NCBI GenBank assembly: GCA_034769895.1
Contig: CM068372.1
Coordinates: 242,444,343 to 242,508,342, forward strand
From: Magicicada septendecula
Taxonomy: Eukaryota; Arthropoda; Insecta; Hemiptera; Cicadidae
Direction: 5' to 3'
DNA length: 64,000 nucleotides
This document shows positions 23,283 through 36,461 of the stretch, piece after piece. The number at the start of each line of letters is the position of its first letter. The first letter of the stretch is position 1. Under the pieces are notes generated by a model that worked only from the letters and a program-made list of their open reading frames with translations, did not search any database and had not been told where the DNA came from. The translations under genes and the position numbers were made by a program.

Positions 23283-24356
23283 TGTGATGGTACAATCATG
23301 GTACATTTTTGGAATTACCTTAAATATGGTAACTAGAACATAAATATTGTATTTTTCTATTTTTGTCATACTAAACCCAACCTTAAACACCCGATACGAA
23401 TCTGCAGTGAGTGGACTATATCACAATATTTGTCAGGATTTGAAACAATTCATAGCAAAAAACTGTGTAACATCACAAAAACAGTGTGCAGTTATTGCGA
23501 TAAGCAAGCCAAACCTTAATTACGTCAGAGGCGGAGAATGTGTTGACAACAACAACACGACGTGGTCAACAATTTAAACAATGGGATTGTGACGTAGGTT
23601 CACCCCACTTCCGCAAAATCCAACAAAGAATTGTCGTCATTTCATCTGCAGCTCTGATCAACGCCGGTCGGCAACCCGTCACTTACGGGTGAATTTTAAC
23701 TTTTTAGACCACTGTAGGTGGTTAATAAACAGTATAAGTGCGTCAACTACCAAAATGTGACCGTTACGAGTATACGTAAAACTCGCGGTAAAGTTCGCGA
23801 AGTTTTACCGCACCAGCTATAACAACCAGGACAGATACGAAATGGGTGAGAGCGTTCCTTGTACACATTAAATCCCAATATAAAATTTTATTGTAGAAAT
23901 CAATTATTTACAAAATTATTTAAATTTTCAATATATTTAAAAGGAGCTCCGCAATTCATAAAAGTTTGTACCATGAGTATGGAAGAGCGAGTGGTTGTGT
24001 GTGTGTGTAGTAATTCCTAAGTCCTGGGTTGAGCACCACTATATAAATATATATATTATTATTGTATAATCATTAAACTTAATCAAATTTATTATTACAC
24101 ATTATGTTTTTGGAAGGGTTAAAGTTGGTTTTGAAAAACTGTTATGTAACAAAGTAAAGAATAAAAAGGGGTATTTCATTGGTAACAATTAGAACAGCTG
24201 TTTTGTTATTTCAAGCAATTTCCGTTTCCTAACTTCGCGTAACGAAATTCTGGCCCATGATTTATGTAACAAAGATGGCGTCCTAGTTTTTGTATACATA
24301 ACCATTTGTGAGATATAATATATCGTATCTATAAATCAAAATAACGCAAGTTCACA
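23283..24356 (+). repeat. Element A 5' LTR
   Basis: 1,074 bp, TGTGATGGTAC at the start and GTTCACA at the end. It contains a CRE-like TGACGTAG (about 23591) also present in the LTR of C, and a palindrome GCGGTAAA/TTTACCGC (about 23790-23815). The frame at 23347-23577 lies wholly in the LTR and has no known homologue. Confidence 0.93.
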
Positions 24357-24358
24357 GG

Positions 24359-24380
24359 TGGCTGCCGGCGAACAGGGACA
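24359..24380 (+). other. Element A primer binding site (degenerate)
   Basis: TGGCTGCCGG followed by CGAACAGGGACA begins three bases after the LTR. The last ten bases of the tRNA-Lys site (GAACAGGGAC) are intact; the first part carries an insertion and changes. Confidence 0.65.
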
Positions 24381-24539
24381 TTAGGTGGTATTATTTAAAC
24401 ATATTATTACCTAATGTACGCCTAGAAAGAACGGAACAAATTGCTTGAGGTAAAGGACACAAAATTTTATAATTCGTAAACATAACCCCACAATTAGGTT
24501 ATACAATTGTATGCATGCAGGTATTGCAAAATTGCCAAC

Positions 24540-25799
24540 ATGAGTACTAGTGACAATATTGTAGTAGAAACCAGTACCTCTGAGATAAATTTAACTGGTG
24601 AAATGGATATTCAATTAAACCCAATTAGTCAGACTGACGAGGCAAATATGCCTGTGTCTGCAGAGATAACTAAAGTCAATACATCCATTTCAACTATATC
24701 AGATAGTAATAAGGATGAAACTAATGCAATGATGCAATTACTATTAAAATTAGACAAAAAACTAGATGAGCAGAATAGCGAAATTAAAGAAATTCAAAAT
24801 AGTTTTGAAATTAATTTTAATGAGATGAAAAATGAAATAAAATTAGGTCACAATCAACTTATTAAAAAATGTGACCAGCTTATTACAAAACTAGATAATT
24901 TAAATGTGGTAGAAAATCAAGTAGAAACCCAGAAAGTCAATAGCGGTACCCAGCAAAATGCTGTACTGAATATAACCCTATTTAAAAATAATAATTCCAA
25001 TAATGAATGTAGTATAGATAATCCAAATAATACAAGTAGTAAGATTGTGGTGTTAGAAAAGGATAAACATGATAATGAAAGTATAATGAATGATAATGAA
25101 ATATTTGAATTTATGAAGTCAGAAAGAAAGTTGAGATAAAGTATTTTAGTACAAGGAATGCAGGGGGTAGAATTTTCTTTTAATGTTGTATTAGGGGGTG
25201 AAGACAAGTCTTCATGTAATTGTTATAAGGATAAGAATGCCTTTAATTTATATTTGATAGACGATAGTTCTACAAATAAAGTTTCTTTATGTTTTTGTGT
25301 ACCTAAGAAGAGGTGCAACAATTTTATGATAGGGACCCCTGCATATTTGGAGAGAGAAAGTGTATTTTGGTGTTATGGAGAGAAATGTATTAAGAAAGAA
25401 AGTATAGAGAGATATTGTGAGAATAAGAGAGTAATAGAAATATTTAAAGTAAACAGAAATTACAGACAATTGTTAGAAAGGTTAGGGTTAGATGTGGTAT
25501 ATGAAAATGATGAATACTTACCTGATAATAACAATAAATTGGAAATAACAAGAAATGAGAATAAAGACATTATGTACTTACCTGTGGTGGAATATTATGG
25601 GGATAATTATAGTATAAACTGATATATGATATATGATACTGAGATAAACGGAACCCTACTTGATCGTGACTGGAAATATTTGTTTAATAACCGATTCATA
25701 AAGGAGTACGAATATAATGTATCTAGTAATAAAATCTATTTATTAAATAAGAATTTATATAGACCTAAGATTCGCTTGTTGTTTAATGATGGTGGATAG
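24540..25799 (+). pseudogene. Element A ORF: coiled coil plus novel conserved region
   Basis: No known family was recognised. The ATG at 24540 is chosen because element C starts with the same MST-DN; an upstream in-frame ATG (24507) is not shared. Residues 1-70 are Ser/Thr-rich, and 70-140 form a Lys/Glu/Asn coiled coil (KLDKKLDEQNSEIKEI). From about 25155 comes the region shared with B and C: QGVEF, VVLGGE, TPAYLERESV, WCYGE, KRVIEIFKVNR, and at the end LYRPKIRLLFNDGG. Two in-frame stops (TAA 25137-25139, TGA 25620-25622) are the only breaks in 420 codons. It probably acts as a Gag-like RNA or particle protein, because its N-terminus resembles E1 Gag, but the C-terminal function is unknown. 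Confidence 0.75.
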
Positions 25800-27527
25800 A
25801 CTGTTGTATTGTGAAATGAACATTAAATAATATGAAAAGTGGTATTGAATTGGACTGCTATGGACTGATTTCGATTAATGACACAATAATGAAGTTGGAG
25901 TGTATATTTTTCATTGTATTCACTGTATTTATATATCCATGTATTTTTGATATGTATTATGTATTACAGGTATATTTACACCAGTGTGTATTATTATATA
26001 TTTTAATAACATATTTAATAATATTTTAATTTTTAATTACTGATGAATAATAATAATGTTTAAGTAAGAATATATATTTGAATTTTGAAAAGAGGTATTG
26101 TTATAAGTAGGTAAGAGAGGAATTTTATAAGAGACTTGTCAATGATTACAGTAAGTGTTTAAACAGGGATAGAGCCTGGGTATAGATAAATGCAGGTGAG
26201 TTGATTAATTAATGTAAATGGAATTAGAAAGAAAGATAAGAATTTTTAAGAAAATACAAAGAGAATTATTAGATATTTAGGGACACAGTAGTTAGTGATT
26301 ATTTGTAGAAAAGGTGTTTAAGTAAAGGTATAAACATATATTTGTTGTTGATGAATTCTGTAGTGGGGGTGAGGTGATAAAGAGTAGCCAACCAATAGTG
26401 TTGTGGCAGGTATTAGCATAAATTTAAGGGAGTGTTTGCCGAATATTTGGAAGGGCAAAATATTATGGATGTAAATAGCCAGTTAGGGAACACCCAACCC
26501 AGTGCAAAGACGAGCGGTGCCATAGGATTTAAATGAAGATAGTAATGGAGTTTATGATTGAGATATTGGTGTCATTGATAGGTAAATTTGATGGTCAGTT
26601 AGAAGAAGGTGAGTAAGATTATAATAAAAAGTATAGTGAATATAGGAGTTATCCAGACTAAACAGTGATAGAAGGTGAGAGGTTAGGTAGCTAGGGAGGT
26701 AGAAAGTTCAGAGTATAGAGGAAGTAAGAAGTGAATAATGAAATAATGTAGTATAATGTACTATAATGTAGTATGAATACTAATAATAAATTTGAAATAA
26801 ATATTAATAATTCATTATAATAAAATTGATGTCTAATTAATGACTTAAGTGAAATTGTAAATTTTAAATGATTTAAATTAAAATGAATCAAGAATATTTA
26901 ATGTATTAATGTATCAGTGTTAATTATTAATGTATTATTATTATGTAAAATGTATTTATGTTATAGAAATTTCAACATGATGTTATAACATGGGAATAAT
27001 GTGTAGAAAAAAAAAAAAAAAAATTTCTTTTAACTGGCGCTGTTAATAATACAAATAAGCTAGATAATTACCTGTTAATAATAATAATAATAATAATAAT
27101 AAAATTTTATTTTTATCATTTACTAAGAGTTATAAATAAATAAATGTATCGATTTATTGATTTCCTTAATTTGTTTTTCTCCAAATTTGGGAGATTATAA
27201 TGTGTAATTTTCCTATTATATTTTCAATTATATTTTATTCAATTTTGGTAACTATATTATATTAATGTGCTTATGTTACAATTCTAGTAATTGTAAAAGA
27301 ATGAAGATAAATATTATCGATAGGAATCGAAACCATTTTGCAACTCAGGGTTTGTAATATGAAAGAGATATTCTTTTTAATTCTTGAGGATTATAATTTT
27401 ATAAATATATTAAGCCAACCCAGTGCTTATTGGCACAAACCAGCACTTAGCTAAGGGGAACCAGATCAGTTGAGGATGGAGTGATTTACTAAGCCACTAT
27501 TTTAATATTTATTATATATTGTTTCAG
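25800..27527 (+). other. Element A 3' noncoding region
   Basis: Roughly 1.7 kb, C-poor, no gene. Parts align with C: the GACGAGCGGTGCCA block (26510-26524, against 59347-59360) and AAACCAGCAC...AGCTAAGGGGAA (27437-27463, against 60278-60303). A (TAA)n run at about 27078-27102 sits where C also has one. Confidence 0.65.
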
Positions 27528-27671
27528 TGTTTGGTGGTGTGACAGCGGTCCTGAGCTGGCCAACGCGTCAGAGCAGGGGCGTTAAGAGCCTAAGTGGCCT
27601 TATGGTGTTGGGATCTCGCAGGAGAAGTCCAGTAAGGTCATCTAGGTACGGTCATCATCACCAGACCAAGG
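27528..27671 (+). promoter_or_regulatory. Element A splice-flanked conserved block (exon-like)
   Basis: 144 bases between a TTGTTTCAG acceptor and an AAGG/GTGAGT donor. The counterparts in B (146 bases) and C (147 bases) keep both splice sites. In A and C the block is open in one frame and encodes an Arg-rich peptide (VTAVLSWP, then GLMVLGSRRRSPVR). Confidence 0.65.
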
Positions 27672-27733
27672 GTGAGTTGTTATTTTTTATGTAAATTTTG
27701 TCCTGGCTGATCCCTTTAGGAAGTATGAAAGGG

Positions 27734-27783
27734 TCAATGAAAGTTTGTGTGCTTCGTCACACCATCTTTCATTGAGGGGGTTT
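27734..27783 (+). promoter_or_regulatory. Element A UUCG hairpin and polypurine tract
   Basis: Outer stem TCAATGAAAG (27734-27743) pairs with CTTTCATTGA (27766-27775); inner GTGTG (27747-27751) pairs with CACAC (27758-27762) around C-TTCG-T. The tract GAGGGGG overlaps the outer stem and lies just before the 3' LTR. Confidence 0.85.
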
Positions 27784-28857
27784 TGTGATGGTACAATCAT
27801 GGTACATTTTTGGAATTACCTTAAATATGGTAACTAGAACATAAATATTGTATTTTTCTATTTTTGTCATACTAAACCCAACCTTAAACACCCGATACGA
27901 ATCTGCAGTGAGTGGACTATATCACAATATTTGTCAGGATTTGAAACAACTCATAGCAAAAAACTGTGTAACATCACAAAAACAGTGTGCAGTTATTGCG
28001 ATAAGCAAGCCAAACCTTAATTACGTCGGAGGCGGAGAATGTGTTGACAACGACAACACGACGTGGTCAACAATTTAAACAATGGGATTGTGACGTAGGT
28101 TCACCCCACTTCCGCAAAATCCAACAAAGAATTGTCGTCATTTCATCTGCAGCTCTGATCAACGCCGGTCGGCAACCCGTCACTTACGGGTGAATTTTAA
28201 CTTTTTAGACCACTGTAGGTGGTTAATAAACAGTATAAGTGCGTCAACTACCAAAATGTGACCGTTACGAGTATACGTAAAACTCGCGGTAAAGTTCGCG
28301 AAGTTTTACCGCACCAGCTATAACAACCAGGACAGATACGAAATGGGTGAGAGCGTTCCTTGTACACATTAAATCCCAATATAAAATTTTATTGTAGAAA
28401 TCAATTATTTACAAAATTATTTAAATTTTCAATATATTTAAAAGGAGCTCCGCAATTCATAAAAGTTTGTACCATGAGTATGGAAGAGCGAGTGGTTGTG
28501 TGTGTGTGTAGTAATTCCTAAGTCCTGGGTTGAGCACCACTATATAAATATATATATTATTATTGTATAATCATTAAACTTAATCAAATTTATTATTACA
28601 CATTATGTTTTTGGAAGGGTTAAAGTTGGTTTTGAAAAACTGTTATGTAACAAAGTAAAGAATAAAAAGGGGTATTTCATTGGTAACAATTAGAACAGCT
28701 GTTTTGTTATTTCAAGCAATTTCCGTTTCCTAACTTCGCGTAACGAAATTCTGGCCCATGATTTATGTAACAAAGATGGCGTCCTAGTTTTTGTATACAT
28801 AACCATTTGTGAGATATAATATATCGTATCTATAAATCAAAATAACGTAAGTTCACA
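27784..28857 (+). repeat. Element A 3' LTR
   Basis: 1,074 bp; differs from the 5' LTR at about four positions (for example ACGTAAG for ACGCAAG close to the end). It is followed by the ATAG target copy and then hAT transposase sequence. Confidence 0.93.
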
Positions 28858-31800
28858 ATAGTTGATCGCAAATACGTTTTGGTCAGTTGAAGGGAACTAA
28901 ATCCCCTTTCTCCTGAAGCTACTGTTACTGGTAATGTACAGAAAAGTCTTATTGCAACACAAATTTCAGGAAAAACAGTTTGTAGCTTGAACTTATATAT
29001 GTCGTTAAGAATGCACAACGGCAGACTTTTCTTCTCAGGTGAATTATCTGTGTATGTCTGTGGAAAAGTGGCTTGAAAAATACATTTGAAATGGTGAATT
29101 TCTTCAACCAATTTTGTAGTTAGGTCTTCAGGATACTTGCTGATTAACTCTGCTCCAGCATCGTGTATTCTCTCATCACTGAGGCTTTCTTTAACTTCAG
29201 CACACTTTTAAATGTCTTCATTATTTCCTCAATTTCTTTAAATCTTGATTCCAGTTGGGAAACAATATTGTCAATTGTGGCATAAAAAACAGAGTTTTTA
29301 AAATATTCCTGTGGATCATCTAGCTGGCTTCCATCATCTTGCTGGCAGTCCTCTTATTCATCAAAGAATGTCTTCCTTTTCCGCCCCCTTTTCATTTCAA
29401 ATTGTGGTGAGGGTGAGGTAATATGTAGCTGAGTTGCAATTTCTTTTGCCTTTTTCAGATACGTTTCCCAACCTGATCTCACGTTGCTGTTTATTTCTTG
29501 CTTAAGGCTCTCGATGCTATTGTGTTCCACTTCTAGAGATATTTCATTGGACTGGAGGATAATATTACTAAAATTAATTTTTTCAAGTACATCTTTCCAA
29601 AATGCAGCGAGAAAAATTGTTTCAAATTTTGTGAAATATGTAATGAATCCCCTGAGTTCAGCTTCTCCTTCACTTGTTAGATTGCATTCGTCTTTTACTC
29701 CATTTAGTGCAGCAATGATCTGAGGAAGTTTGTCAGCAATGGGCCTTACACTCTCTATCCTGGCACTCCATCTAGTCTCCGATAATCCGTAAAGTGACTT
29801 GTTAGTGTGTCGAAGCAATATCTGCCATTTTTCTGGACTTGTACTAAAAAATTTATACAGCTGGTTTATGCAGTTAAAAAATGTTCTAACAGATTGGGAG
29901 CTGTTTTTCCCACCAGCAGCGTGCACACCAACTAAGTTAAGGGTATGAGCAGCACATGGAGAAAATACTGCACAAGGATTCTTCTCTTTAATCCTTGACT
30001 GGACACCTTTAATTGCACCAGCCATATCTGACCCATTGTCATAACCTTGGCCACGACATTCATTTAAACTGATGTTGCAGTTTTCCATTTCTTCAAGAAT
30101 TGCATTGGCTATGGCCTCTCCCTTTTTCTTATAAAAATCAAAATATTTCAGGAATCTTTCATGAATTTTCCATTCATTTTCCTCATCATGATACAGCACA
30201 TATCGCAGTATTATGATATTCTGTTCAACCTTACTGACGTCAGGTGTGGCATCAACCATGAATGAATAATATACTGCTTTTTTTCTTTCCTCCAAGATTT
30301 TTGATTTTACTTTCTCCCCACATAGTGATAAAAATTCATCCTGGGCCCTCCAAGACAAGTAATGGGTAATTTTTTCATGCGTATCTTGGCTGTGTTTAAC
30401 TTTTATCAAGTATTCTCGTAGAAAATGATCATACTTTTCCAGGAGTTCTATTAGACCCAAAAAATTTCCATTATCTCGATCTCCTACTTTAGAACTAGTT
30501 CCTCTAAACGGCAAGTTTCTTGATGCAAGGAACAATGTTATATCAACAAGTCGTTTTAAAAGTTCCTTTAAAAAGACTTGTTCGTTAATAACTTGCTTTT
30601 GGAGAGAGCTGTCTCCGCCTGAGCCTTCAAAACTTTTTTCTAAATTCCTCCAAGCAATGTAATGGTTTTTATGTTCTGTGCTATTTTCATGAAATGGAAG
30701 AATTTTGTACAGTTTTTGCCATGTTTGTTGAGTGTAATCAAAACATTCATCAACTTTAGCAAGTTTTGATTTTGGTTTTATGCATATATTTCTCAAAGAG
30801 AAGACAAGGACCACAGAAAAGTTTATGTTTGCTTTCACTCCAAACAAGCCAATCTCTTTTCACATCAAATTTCCCATTTGAACACTTTGCATAAAGTAAA
30901 TATTTTGTGAATTTTCTACCCTGTGGGTCCAAATACAATTTCATTACATTTACATTTATTTCTGTGAACCCTTTCCTAACAATCTTTTCCCTAACATGTT
31001 TAGTCATATCTTTTTGCCATGTTCCAGGATCATTAATTTTGAAATCTTCATGTACAGTAGACTGAGGTGTAGACTCGCTGTGGCTAGGACCTGGTTCAGG
31101 GCTGAGACAGAAAGGACCTGAACTTGAAACACCAGGTAAGTTACAGGCAGGCACCTGGCTTTCCCCTTTTCCAATTCAGTTGGCTGTGATTAATTCTTTT
31201 CTTCACTCTTGGAAAAAAACGAAGAAATAGGTTTTAGGCTTAATGATTTAAATTCTTCTTCCCTTTTTCGCTTTTCAGCCCTCTTCTTGGCACCTGATTT
31301 GTGGGTGTAGCCAGACATTATGACACCCGACCCACCCAAACGTTTGCTTTTCAGTCCCTCAAATATGTTTTATCTCTGTAAACAGGAGAAAAAAACCATG
31401 TTAACTTTCTTGTGGCCAGACAATTGAAAAAACATCATGGTACTCAAATCAGAAAACAAAAATACTTTTTACGCAAAATAAATGTGGCTCTTTAGGCTTA
31501 CAGCTTTCGTTATGAACAGTATATTTTGAAATTGTTATCTTTACACATTTTGTTTACTTAAAATTTTGTCCAAAATATTTTTTGTTTTAATTTTCAATAC
31601 AGGTACTCTACACTAAGACACCATTTTCAGGAATCAACGAGAAACTTATCAAAAAAAACTAAGAAAATTGAATGTTCAATGTAGGCGGTTTCATAAGCCT
31701 CCTGAATGATTTATATCGAAGTTATTAAGATAATCGATGTAAACGGTTGATTAAAAATATAGATTTATCTTCATTTAATTTTAACCATATGATCATTACA

Positions 31801-32871
31801 AGTTATTGTCGACATTTTCTATTTAAATGTTATTTGTGTAATTGAATTTCTGAAACAAAATCTAAAATAATGGTTAACCGTGGTTATATTGCTTGAAATG
31901 TAATCGGTGTGTGTTTAAAATGTGAAATAATACCTATGGTAAAAAATGTTTTGCTCTCGGTTAAAAAAGTAATACGTAGAAAAGTAATATGTATAAAAGT
32001 AATGCACTAAAAATTTATATATAACAAATTTACATTAAACTTTCACTGTGTTACACTATTACGTAAAAGGCTTATGGAGCCGCACCCGGCCTATATTATT
32101 TTCTAGACCGAACATACCAAAATAACTCAAACAATATTTCTAACCTAGCACACTCAAAAACATCGGTACAATCAGTGGTGGCTTGTACAGGGAGGGCAAA
32201 AGTTGAATCTTATTTACAACACACATTCCAGTTAAACCGTTTACAACCTAACTTTCAAACATAAACACAAACACGTCGACTGTAGCACCAGCATAGAGTA
32301 ACAAACTTCGTTGGTTCCAAGCAAATAACGACGAATCATAAACGAACTGTAGTGCATAGTTGGCCGCTAGAGTTCTCTGATCGCCATTACGCTGCCAGAC
32401 ATTTTGCCACCGTACTTCAAACGCGTACTTTTGCAGTTATCTTATTTTTCGTTTTTACATCCCTCGCGGGTGGGCCCCCCAAAAACCGGGGGCCGGGGAC
32501 AACTGTCCCCCTTGTCCCCGCTTATGGGGGGCCCTGCGGAGCGGCATCTATAACTCAGTGGTAGAACTAAAATCATTTGTGTGCTGCAAGACATATATTT
32601 CACGTGAACACCTGTTAATTTCCAGATATATCTGGCAATTTATTCACTCTTTACCAGCTGTTTGAAATTTTCCTGTCACGCGTGTTTTTAAAATGCACAA
32701 AATCAACCATCGTGTTGTGATGAATTCTCTATTAAAAACGTTTTAGTGCCAATGGAAAATCAAAACGAAATTGTAAATGTATTCGGAGATGCTGTGCCTT
32801 CACTCGAATTTAAACGCGGTTGTACAAGCACTGAAGACGATCCCAGCAGTGCACGTCCAAAAAGTGCAACA

Positions 32872-34060
32872 TGTTACTTATATTTATTATTGATTAATAT
32901 TTAAATACATACAATAAAATATATTTTATTTGCATACCTCGTGGTTACCATACTTCCGGTTGCTACGTTTCTCTGTTGCCAACATTAGTTATTTTATTCA
33001 CACCTAAGGGTTCCAAAGTATCGTTGAACGAGAGGCAGGAGCAGTCGGGGTTATTGAAATAAAGATTCGTACACATGGATTTACGATAAAACACTAGTTT
33101 TAATATTTTTCTGTTTCTTCTGAATCACGTTACAAAAGGCTCAACTCAAAATGGAGTCATACTTAACAAGATGGCGACTTTGCAATTCCGCTATTTATCA
33201 TTAATTATTTTCATTGTTTCTCTAAGTTATGTAATTGAACATAACAAAAACAAAACATTTTATACTGCAGTTGTGATTTTAATTACTCATTTAGTTTCAT
33301 ATAACCCCTTTTACAACACATAAACCAATGTCTAGGTCTATTACTGCCGGCATTCTCTTTCACTCTCTCTCTCTCTCACATACTTTCGCTACATATTTTA
33401 TTTTGATACATTTAATTTTGATTGTTATACTTTCGAGCTCGATTTTTTATAATTGGATATTAATATGAATTCTGACTTCCCTGATATGTTGTAAAGTTGC
33501 GGCTCAGACGTTCTCCATGGTAGGGCCGGTGGTTGGTGTACTTAGTTGGTCGTTGTACTCTCTAGCTTTCGTCTGTCCTTTGCACTGAATTTACATGATG
33601 GTTATAATTACTTGTTAACACTATTTACTTGTGATTACATTTTGTGGATTCAAACAAAACACTTTAGCTGACTATTTTAGGCCAGCGAAATTTTAACGTG
33701 TTGACACCATGACGATGTTCTGCAGACTGGGCAGACATATTGTCGACAGGTGGTGGGGATTAACTGTTATTAATCCTTTGTCTGAGACATGATGACAGTA
33801 TTGTTCCACGTCATCATTATTACGTGTGTCATATTTTGCTATGACAATTCAGCGTTGTCGATCAGTGCAACCATAGAGTGCGTTTTACTTCGCACGTACG
33901 CTCTTGGCCTTGAGACGAATTATACGGATGAAACTGCGTCGTTTATTTAGACATGGGGGAAGTTGACCTAACTCTCTTTTACATATGAAAATACAATAAA
34001 AATACAATACAAGATTCCTGAATACCATAATTCCTTAAGACGGACGTTCGTACCATCACA
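32872..34060 (-). repeat. Element B 3' LTR
   Basis: On the minus strand it starts TGTGATGGTAC, the same as element A, and ends AAGTAACA. It contains an extra CT-repeat and a short insertion near 33800 relative to the other copy. Confidence 0.9.
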
Positions 34061-34069
34061 AAACCCCCC

Positions 34070-34111
34070 TCAATGAGAGGTTTTATGCCGAAGCATAAAA
34101 ACTCTCATTGA
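34070..34111 (-). promoter_or_regulatory. Element B UUCG hairpin and polypurine tract
   Basis: On the minus strand TCAATGAGAG pairs perfectly with CTCTCATTGA (10 bp), and inside it TTTTATGC pairs with GCATAAAA around a TTCG loop. This is the most perfect copy. The purine tract (minus GAGGGGGG, 34063-34070) follows directly. Confidence 0.88.
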
Positions 34112-34199
34112 CTCATTCACACGTTCTAAAGGGATCAGCCCAGATATGTCGCCACAACCCCCTGTAGTGTTTACAAAAAAAAAAAATACAATCACTTAC

Positions 34200-34345
34200 C
34201 CTTGGTCCAATGTTGGTGACAGTACCCATCTGACCTTACTGGACTTCTCAGGAAAGATCCCAACACCATAAGGCCATTTGGCACTTAACGCTCCTGCTCT
34301 GACACACCGGCCAGCTCAGGACCGCCGTCACAACACCATCAAACT
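34200..34345 (-). promoter_or_regulatory. Element B splice-flanked conserved block
   Basis: 146 bases between a TTTCAG acceptor and an AAGG/GTAAGT donor on the minus strand. It shares VTAVLSWP and the TTATGGTGTTGGGATCT sequence with A and C, but a one-base loss shifts the peptide frame. Confidence 0.65.
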
Positions 34346-36048
34346 CTGAAACATTGAATACAAAATTTAAAATAGTGGCCTTATATACTTCCATATCCGC
34401 AACTGATATGTCTCTCTTTAGTTACATTGGTTTATGTTCCTAGGCATTGGTTCTCTTAATTAGTAAATTTTCAAATAACAAAAAAAAACAAGATTTAAGA
34501 CAGAAAATCCATCTCCCTTTTCAAATTAAAATTTTCTGACTCCCGTCAATTACTTTCCTCACCACAAGAAAACATATTCTTATACTAAGCATAACACATA
34601 AAACAAAATTTTAATCCCTAAATGCAACAACAACAACTATTTGTCTTTATTATATAAAATTAAAATATACTATTATGGCAAACACTTCAAATATTCTAAA
34701 CTTTCTTTACTCAGCTTCCTGATACTTATATTTCTTTGCAACAGAATCAGAATGATATTTGTATGTTCAATATCAATATCAATATTTTTTCTTTAATACT
34801 TGAACTTAGTTACCATTGCTACCAATAACAATAAAACATAATAAAACATTAAACATTAACATTGTTACATTTACATTACACAATTCACATTTAAATAACT
34901 TGTATCAAAACTTTATAACATTATTACTATCAACTCTCTATTCAACTTTTAATTAGTTAACATTTATTGTATCATTAGATTCTATAAAAAATTTCAAATT
35001 TATTATTAACCTTTCTGTTACATCACCTTTCTACTATGAATTTTCTTTTTTCTAACCTTTTCATCAATACTTATCTAGTTTGAGTGACTCTCTATTATTC
35101 ACTATTATCTATATCTTATTTTAGCATTTATCTATCTAACCTTACTCACCTTTCTTTCCTACTAACAACCAGTAACATATTATGACACCAATATCTCCAT
35201 AACAACCCACTTCAACCTTAATTCTATTTATACCATTCACTTCTTTAAGTGAAATTTCTATTACCTCTTTGTACTAAGATGTGTGTACCCTACCTGGCAA
35301 TATACACGTTCATAACCTTTTGCCCTCCACCAAATATCGGCAAACACTCTTACCCTTCTCTAATTACGGGAACTGCCACAATGCCGCACGTTGATGACTC
35401 CTTACACCACTATCCTTACTACAAAATATCACCATCAACTACTTACTCTTTAATTACATATTACTCTCTTCTCTACATCTAATCACTAACTACTGTGTCC
35501 CTAAATATCTAACACCCTCTTTGTGTATTATCTGTATCTCAACTTCTTATTCTCTCTAACTCCCAATAACTTTAATTCTGACTAATTCATCTGCCTTATT
35601 GATCATTATCACCCAAACCTCTTTACAACATTTCACTTTAATATAATATCACTATCACTTTAGAAAATTCATCACTTACCTTACAATAACAATACAACTC
35701 AATATCCAAATCTATTACATGCTTAATCATTTATTATTCATTAGAATCTAAATCTCATAATTATTTAAACTCATCATCACAATTAATTATTCTTCAATTA
35801 TTTATTTAGTTTGAAACATGTTATAATTATTATTAAATCAATTAAACTATACCTTCCTGTTACATGCATGGTTACACAAAAATACATATAATACACAACA
35901 TCAAGAATACACAAATACATTGACATTAATACACAAAAATATACAATCCAAATTATCATTTAATCATTTACCATAAATCAGTTCATAAAACAGTCCATCT
36001 TGAAATCACACTATCACATAATTAAATGTTCATAACACAATAAAATAA
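34346..36048 (-). other. Element B 3' noncoding region
   Basis: About 1.7 kb with no gene on the coding strand. The plus strand is G-poor; a plus-strand frame at 35249-35482 begins MCVPYLAIY, as does an antisense frame in C, but the two then diverge. Confidence 0.55.
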
Positions 36049-36461
36049 TTATCCTCCATCATCAAACAACAGTCGAGTCTTAGGTCTATACAACTTATTT
36101 TTCCTTGAAAACATTATATTACCATCATTAATATAATACTTATTTACATTCTTATATTCTTTTACAAAACTATCATAATTAATAGGGTTATTCCATATCA
36201 ATTTATCATACTTGTCATTATAGGGTATGGTCCTGTCACCTTCAGTATAATTAGTCACAATCAGATAAGTTACTAAGTCATTATTTTCATTATCATCTCC
36301 TACTACTGCTATATCAGCTTCCACCCAAGGTAAGTATTTACTATAATTATCAACCATCTCTACCCCTAACCTTTCCATAAACTCTTTTTATTTTCTACTT
36401 ATCTTAAAAATCTCTATTTCTCTCTTTCTCTCACAATGTTTCTCACAACAACACCACGCTA

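Larger units (their letters stand above)
23283..28857 (+). mobile_element. Element A: LTR retrotransposon without pol, novel ORF
   Basis: 5,575 bp: LTR 23283-24356, primer site, one gag-like ORF region (24540-25799), about 2 kb noncoding, splice-flanked block, hairpin, polypurine tract, LTR 27784-28857. The LTRs are equal in length (1,074 bp) and differ at about four positions, so this is the youngest insertion here. The target duplication is ATAG (23279-23282 and 28858-28861). No protease, reverse transcriptase or integrase motif is present, so it needs a helper; E1 shares its termini and signals. Confidence 0.92.
23056..31318 (-). pseudogene. hAT transposase (TTF finger, DUF4371, hAT C-terminal), split by element A
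   Basis: Cut-and-paste transposase of the ZMYM1-like hAT group. ATG at 31318 opens a basic Lys/Arg/Glu-rich N-terminus, with an in-frame TAA near 31190. Next comes a TTF-type zinc-finger region with RDWLVWSESKHKLFCGPCLL (to 30760). The DUF4371/RNase H-like core follows, with FLASRNLPFRG, MVDATPDVS, a GYDNGSDMAG loop and CAAHTLNLVG (30700-29354). The C-terminal dimerisation part reads LFCTLPVTVASGERGFSSL (about 28930) and continues in 23282-23056 as MSQEKLNNLAILSIE. Frameshifts occur near 30780, 29350 and 29130. Element A sits between the codons for RST and MSQEK; removing it with one ATAG restores a continuous frame. Confidence 0.88.
22741..32536 (-). mobile_element. hAT element, ZMYM1-like, split by element A
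   Basis: A hAT-superfamily DNA transposon read on the minus strand. Its 5' end at 32536 begins CAGGGCCCCCCATAA; the other end near 22741 has GGCCGCCCATAA, an imperfect inverted match that lacks the terminal CAGGG. Without element A (5,575 bp plus one target copy) the element is about 4.2 kb. It lies 19 bp inside the left terminal repeat of mariner M2. No 8-bp target duplication could be shown, and four mariner bases (TTCG) are missing at the junction, so one end was probably damaged. Confidence 0.78.

Noticed and set aside
23347-28078. 76-residue frame present twice (23347-23577 and 27848-28078)
   Set aside because: It is LTR sequence of element A; the duplication is the two LTRs, not a gene family.
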